Assembly (NCBI GenBank): GCA_947496465.1
Contig: CANMCX010000002.1
Location: 62,001-126,000, forward strand
DNA: 64,000 bases
Source: Marinifilum_A sediminis
Lineage (GTDB): Bacteria > Bacteroidota > Bacteroidia > Bacteroidales > Marinifilaceae
Direction of reading: 5' to 3'
Below are positions 61,269 to 64,000 of this stretch, piece after piece. The notes beneath the pieces were generated by a model. That model ran no database searches. It worked only from the letters and a program-made list of their open reading frames with translations, and had not been told where the DNA came from. Position numbers and translations under genes: made by a program. Within the stretch, counting starts at the first letter, position 1; each line of letters opens with the position of its first letter.

Positions 61269-62099
61269 TTAATGACATTGTAAGATAAACTCTATTCTCC
61301 CTGAGTTATCATCATAGAAAACATATATTACTCCTACATCTCCCCACATTAAACCAGCATTGTCCTCCGAGTCTATCTGAAATAAAAGTTTCATGGAATT
61401 CCCTTCATTATCTTTTGGTGTTGATTCTCCTTGAACCCACCTTGGGTATCCTCCCAATTGACTTTGATAGCTCTGTTCTCCAATTAGCTTTGCAACTACC
61501 TGCGCATAACTGTCCCAAGGTTTATCTTCGTTAAGAACACAAGATAAATTTGAGGCATTATTGCAGTGTAAATCTATCCCCTCCCAATCGGGCAAGGATT
61601 GAATGGCTTGGCAAGAAATTTCACAATACTTCGATTTTCCCAACTCTTTTGGTTTCTCAATGTATTCAATGTTTTCTTTCTGCGTTTTTTGATAGATCTT
61701 TACTAACCAACCATCATTCTCAGTATCCCAGGGAAATTCATCCCAGTCATAATAGAACTGGATCAGTTCAATGTTTTCCGGCAACTCCAATTCTGCAGAA
61801 TTAAACAGCTGAAAAATAAAATTCAAAGGTTTTCCTTTTTTAGTTCTTGGCCACTCTTCCCCTTTTTCAAAATATGCTTGTCCCCCAAAATGAGAATTTA
61901 ATTGAGAGTTATTAGGTGGTCTCGAGGCTGCTAAAATCTCAAGTTTTGTTGTTGGTCTAATTAAAGGTTTTACCAGATTTTCCAAATCGGATAATGATTT
62001 TAAATCCAATTCATTTAATTCCTTTCTATATGCTTCAAAATGGGAATCAACTGTCTCGGTCTTACTTTTATCACCAAATATTTTCTTCCAAAAACTCAT
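61269..62099 (-). CDS. DUF1963 (YwqG-like) protein
   Basis: 276 residues, cytoplasmic. DUF1963 features: SHFGGQAYFEKGEEWPRTKKGKPLNFIFQL, IQFYYDWDEFPWD, LGGYPRWVQGE (the GG.P.W/Q.E motif), LLFQIDSEDNAGLMWGDVGVIYVF. Family function is unknown; members are common in genomes of varied bacteria. N-terminus is a short helical part (FWKKIFGDKSKTE). The next gene on the same strand (at 62206-63735) starts similarly (NILEKILGKKTKSE), and both could be one operon (106-nt gap). Confidence 0.88.
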   Translation of the reverse strand: MSFWKKIFGDKSKTETVDSHFEAYRKELNELDLKSLSDLENLVKPLIRPTTKLEILAASRPPNNSQLNSHFGGQAYFEKGEEWPRTKKGKPLNFIFQLFNSAELELPENIELIQFYYDWDEFPWDTENDGWLVKIYQKTQKENIEYIEKPKELGKSKYCEISCQAIQSLPDWEGIDLHCNNASNLSCVLNEDKPWDSYAQVVAKLIGEQSYQSQLGGYPRWVQGESTPKDNEGNSMKLLFQIDSEDNAGLMWGDVGVIYVFYDDNSGRIEFILQCH

Positions 62100-62205
62100 T
62101 TTACAATCTGTTTTTATGCTGTATACAACTTTTTACTATCCTTTTGAAGTTACCTAAAAGAAGGTACTAATCTATGTTCCGATATAGTAGCCTGTTTTAA
62201 TTTAT

Positions 62206-63735
62206 CTAATTTTCCCCAAATATAAAGGGAATATTACCAGGGACTTCTATTCCCATTTTTCTAGTCGTTTCATACCAACTCAATACATAATTCTTATCTT
62301 CTTCGCTCTGTATGGTAGCAAGTCGGATTGTATAATTGTTCCATGACTCAAGAAACACTTTTGCCATTAATTGAATTTTTGCGTCATTATCTGTCAAGGC
62401 TTTTAAGAAATCACCTGCAACAGACCAACCGCTAAATCTATTAAACAATCGAAGAATAATTTTCTTACCTGTTGAATCTGTTAAATCATACAACGTTCTT
62501 AGTCTTTTAAAATCAATGCCCTGTTTTACAAGTATACTTTCTGCCGCTCTCCTTGTGCTCACAGGATTTTCAGATTCAAGAATTTGATAAGCATTTTCTG
62601 TTCCAATAGTATTGTCAAGATTGTATATTCCAATCAAAGATGCAGTTTTGATTCTTGCTCTGTCTGAATTCAAATATTGGTTTAGAATTGGAAGCTCACC
62701 TTTGTCTGCAACTTCTGATAAGCCAAGAATTGAACCTATAATCAGTTGATTGTTCGATAAGCTTTCCTGATATATCTTTTTAAAATTACAGTCACATATT
62801 GTGCTTAATAATCGTCTCGCTTCAGCTCGCACTTGAGTAGAATTATCAAAAACCAATATTCTTAAGATTGTTTCATATTCGTTAATATCCTGATTTGCTA
62901 TCATATTAACAGCAACTTGTCTAACTTTTTGTGACTTATCTTTGAGTAACTTTACAAGAACGAGTTGTAAATCATCTATTTTATCCGAGTGTTTAATCAT
63001 TAAAAGCCGAATCAAATAATATTTATCGGTCAGCATTTTATTGATCATCTCCTTATCTATTAATCCAGCTTTTACAAACGTTTTATAATAAAAAAATCTA
63101 TCCCCTTCACCAAGCTCCTTTATTTGTCCTGGCTTGAGTGGATTTGAAACAACTGAATTAATAATTTGATTATAAAGCTCAGATAAATCAGTTCTTTCAA
63201 TATGTAACAACCAATTTATCAACTTATGCTTTTGAATAAAATAGAGATTGTTTTCTCCAACTAAAAATTTCTTTAACGCTTTTTCGGCTATTTGTCTAAT
63301 CTGAGGAACCCAGTCTGCAAGCCGGAAAAGTATAAATGGAATTGTGTTTTGCGCTTGAAATTCAATCAATCTGCTAAGAGCCATAGCTCTTAAAAAACCA
63401 TTTCCATTCATGGATGCAACACACAAGAGAGTAATTTCTAGCTTTTTATCAAAACGATTAAATTTCTTAAGATCTGATATATTTATTCTAAAATATTTGA
63501 ATGTTCCGTACAGTTGTTTGTGCTTAATTACCTGAATAGAATTAAATAATCTATCTACTGTTTGCGCAGCCTTATTTGCAATTGCAAAATCAGAATTCAG
63601 GGTATAGTCAAATATTGTTTCTATTTGTCCAAACTCATCCAACTGATCAAAATCGGGAATATATTTTTCTGATCTGCCCATACTTTTTAATTCACTTTTT
63701 GTTTTCTTTCCTAATATTTTTTCAAGAATATTCAT
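62206..63735 (-). CDS. HEAT-repeat protein
   Basis: 509 residues, cytoplasmic, no signal. From about residue 95 to 480 it is built of HEAT-type helix pairs (LAIANKAAQTVDRLF, RAMALSRLIEFQAQNTIPFILFRLADWVPQIRQIAEKAL, SQKVRQVAVNMIANQDINEYETILRIL, STQVRAEARRLLSTI, PILNQYLNSDRARIKTASLIGIYNL). Such solenoids are protein-interaction platforms. Partner unknown; it precedes the DUF1963 gene on the same strand. Confidence 0.85.
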   Translation of the reverse strand: MNILEKILGKKTKSELKSMGRSEKYIPDFDQLDEFGQIETIFDYTLNSDFAIANKAAQTVDRLFNSIQVIKHKQLYGTFKYFRINISDLKKFNRFDKKLEITLLCVASMNGNGFLRAMALSRLIEFQAQNTIPFILFRLADWVPQIRQIAEKALKKFLVGENNLYFIQKHKLINWLLHIERTDLSELYNQIINSVVSNPLKPGQIKELGEGDRFFYYKTFVKAGLIDKEMINKMLTDKYYLIRLLMIKHSDKIDDLQLVLVKLLKDKSQKVRQVAVNMIANQDINEYETILRILVFDNSTQVRAEARRLLSTICDCNFKKIYQESLSNNQLIIGSILGLSEVADKGELPILNQYLNSDRARIKTASLIGIYNLDNTIGTENAYQILESENPVSTRRAAESILVKQGIDFKRLRTLYDLTDSTGKKIILRLFNRFSGWSVAGDFLKALTDNDAKIQLMAKVFLESWNNYTIRLATIQSEEDKNYVLSWYETTRKMGIEVPGNIPFIFGEN

Positions 63736-63853
63736 TAATTGTAGTATCGTTATTCCAATAAGTCCTATGTGTTAATGTCAACCATATTGTTGTTCATATA
63801 AAATCTCTTTATAATATTCGCAAAGTACGAACTATAAATTTGCGCTAGCTAAC

Positions 63854-64000
63854 TCATAAATATCTATTAAGAAGTCTAGATCTTACGAATCCACCTATTC
63901 CGATTATACCAACTATCATAGATACGATAAAACCAAACTTGGATTTCGATTTTGCATCTTTGACATCATACAGAATTTCATCCAGATGGTTGGAAATGCG
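63854..64000 (-). CDS. Membrane protein cut by the window edge
   Basis: 48 C-terminal residues are visible, running to TGA at 63854-63856. They comprise a helical segment (NHLDEILYDVKDAKSKSK) and one transmembrane helix (FGFIVSMIVGIIGIGGFV) with a short basic tail. The gene begins beyond base 64000. Not recognised. Confidence 0.55.
   Translation of the reverse strand, partial: RISNHLDEILYDVKDAKSKSKFGFIVSMIVGIIGIGGFVRSRLLNRYL

Noticed and set aside
1..64000. CRISPR arrays, rRNA, tRNA and intact transposases
   Set aside because: No regularly spaced repeats, no conserved RNA gene words and no transposase-like open frames were seen while reading.

Overview
The window comes from an AT-rich member of the Bacteroidota, probably an anaerobic or facultative marine or gut lineage of the Bacteroidales/Marinilabiliales type. 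The evidence is a SusC/SusD polysaccharide utilisation locus, several TonB-dependent outer-membrane proteins with carboxypeptidase-regulatory-like domains, a SusR-like membrane-spanning AraC regulator, LytTR signalling, TAnnTTTG-type -7 promoter boxes, and oxygen-sensitive radical enzymes (an anaerobic sulfatase-maturase-like protein and a YjjI/YjjW glycyl-radical pair). The genus is inferred only loosely.

Layout. 1-12.7 kb: a polysaccharide utilisation locus on the minus strand, in the order regulator, susC, susD, putative clan-D-like glycosidase, GH97. It abuts a 46-codon C-terminal remnant of rtcB. 13.2-14.7 kb: an anSME-type radical SAM gene followed by a formylglycine-generating-enzyme pseudogene whose middle is deleted. 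15-17.6 kb: a SHOCT protein, a predicted PD-(D/E)XK-like protein, and repeat-rich spacers. 17.6-22.4 kb: sbcD-sbcC. 22.5-31.9 kb, minus strand: TonB receptor, LRR protein, alpha-oxoamine synthase with TetR, outer-membrane beta-barrel, LytTR regulator. 32.2-36.0 kb: an isolated five-gene plus-strand cassette ending in a DUF2235 (Tle1-like) alpha/beta hydrolase. This is my best candidate for an undescribed system. 36.1-43.1 kb: M16 protease, the glycyl-radical operon, an FKBP, small membrane and TPR-like proteins. 43.3-48.6 kb: two Cache-domain signalling proteins, one a histidine kinase and one a Cache-PAS-CBS-DUF294 nucleotidyltransferase-like protein. 48.7-50.2 kb: a BKACE enzyme overlapping a NeuD-like acyltransferase. 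50.4-52.6 kb: lipoprotein, zinc-ribbon-like protein and pyrD. 52.6-57.7 kb: an SOS-type mutagenesis module (dnaE-like and dinB, divergent from an S24 repressor). 57.7-64 kb: a TULIP-like gene pair, an ECF sigma factor with a membrane partner, a DUF1963 protein, a HEAT-repeat protein, and a gene cut by the window edge.

How the genes work together. The glycan locus looks self-regulated: two copies of a 21-bp-spaced direct repeat (TGACCA...TGACCA) lie upstream of susC and upstream of the regulator gene. A 12-bp hairpin just after susD may separate transport-gene expression from enzyme expression. In the SOS module, an A-G cleavage site and the Ser/Lys dyad of the repressor, plus a palindrome overlapping the region between repressor and dinB, indicate damage-induced expression of error-prone polymerases. 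The five-gene DUF2235 cassette has two small paralogues, a further small protein, a protein with a peptidoglycan-binding-like motif and amphipathic cationic helices, and a putative lipase, with no signal peptides seen.

Gene decay is visible at two places (rtcB and the FGE-like gene) and is suspected in the 14.7-15.5 kb spacer. I saw no rRNA, tRNA, CRISPR array or intact transposase.
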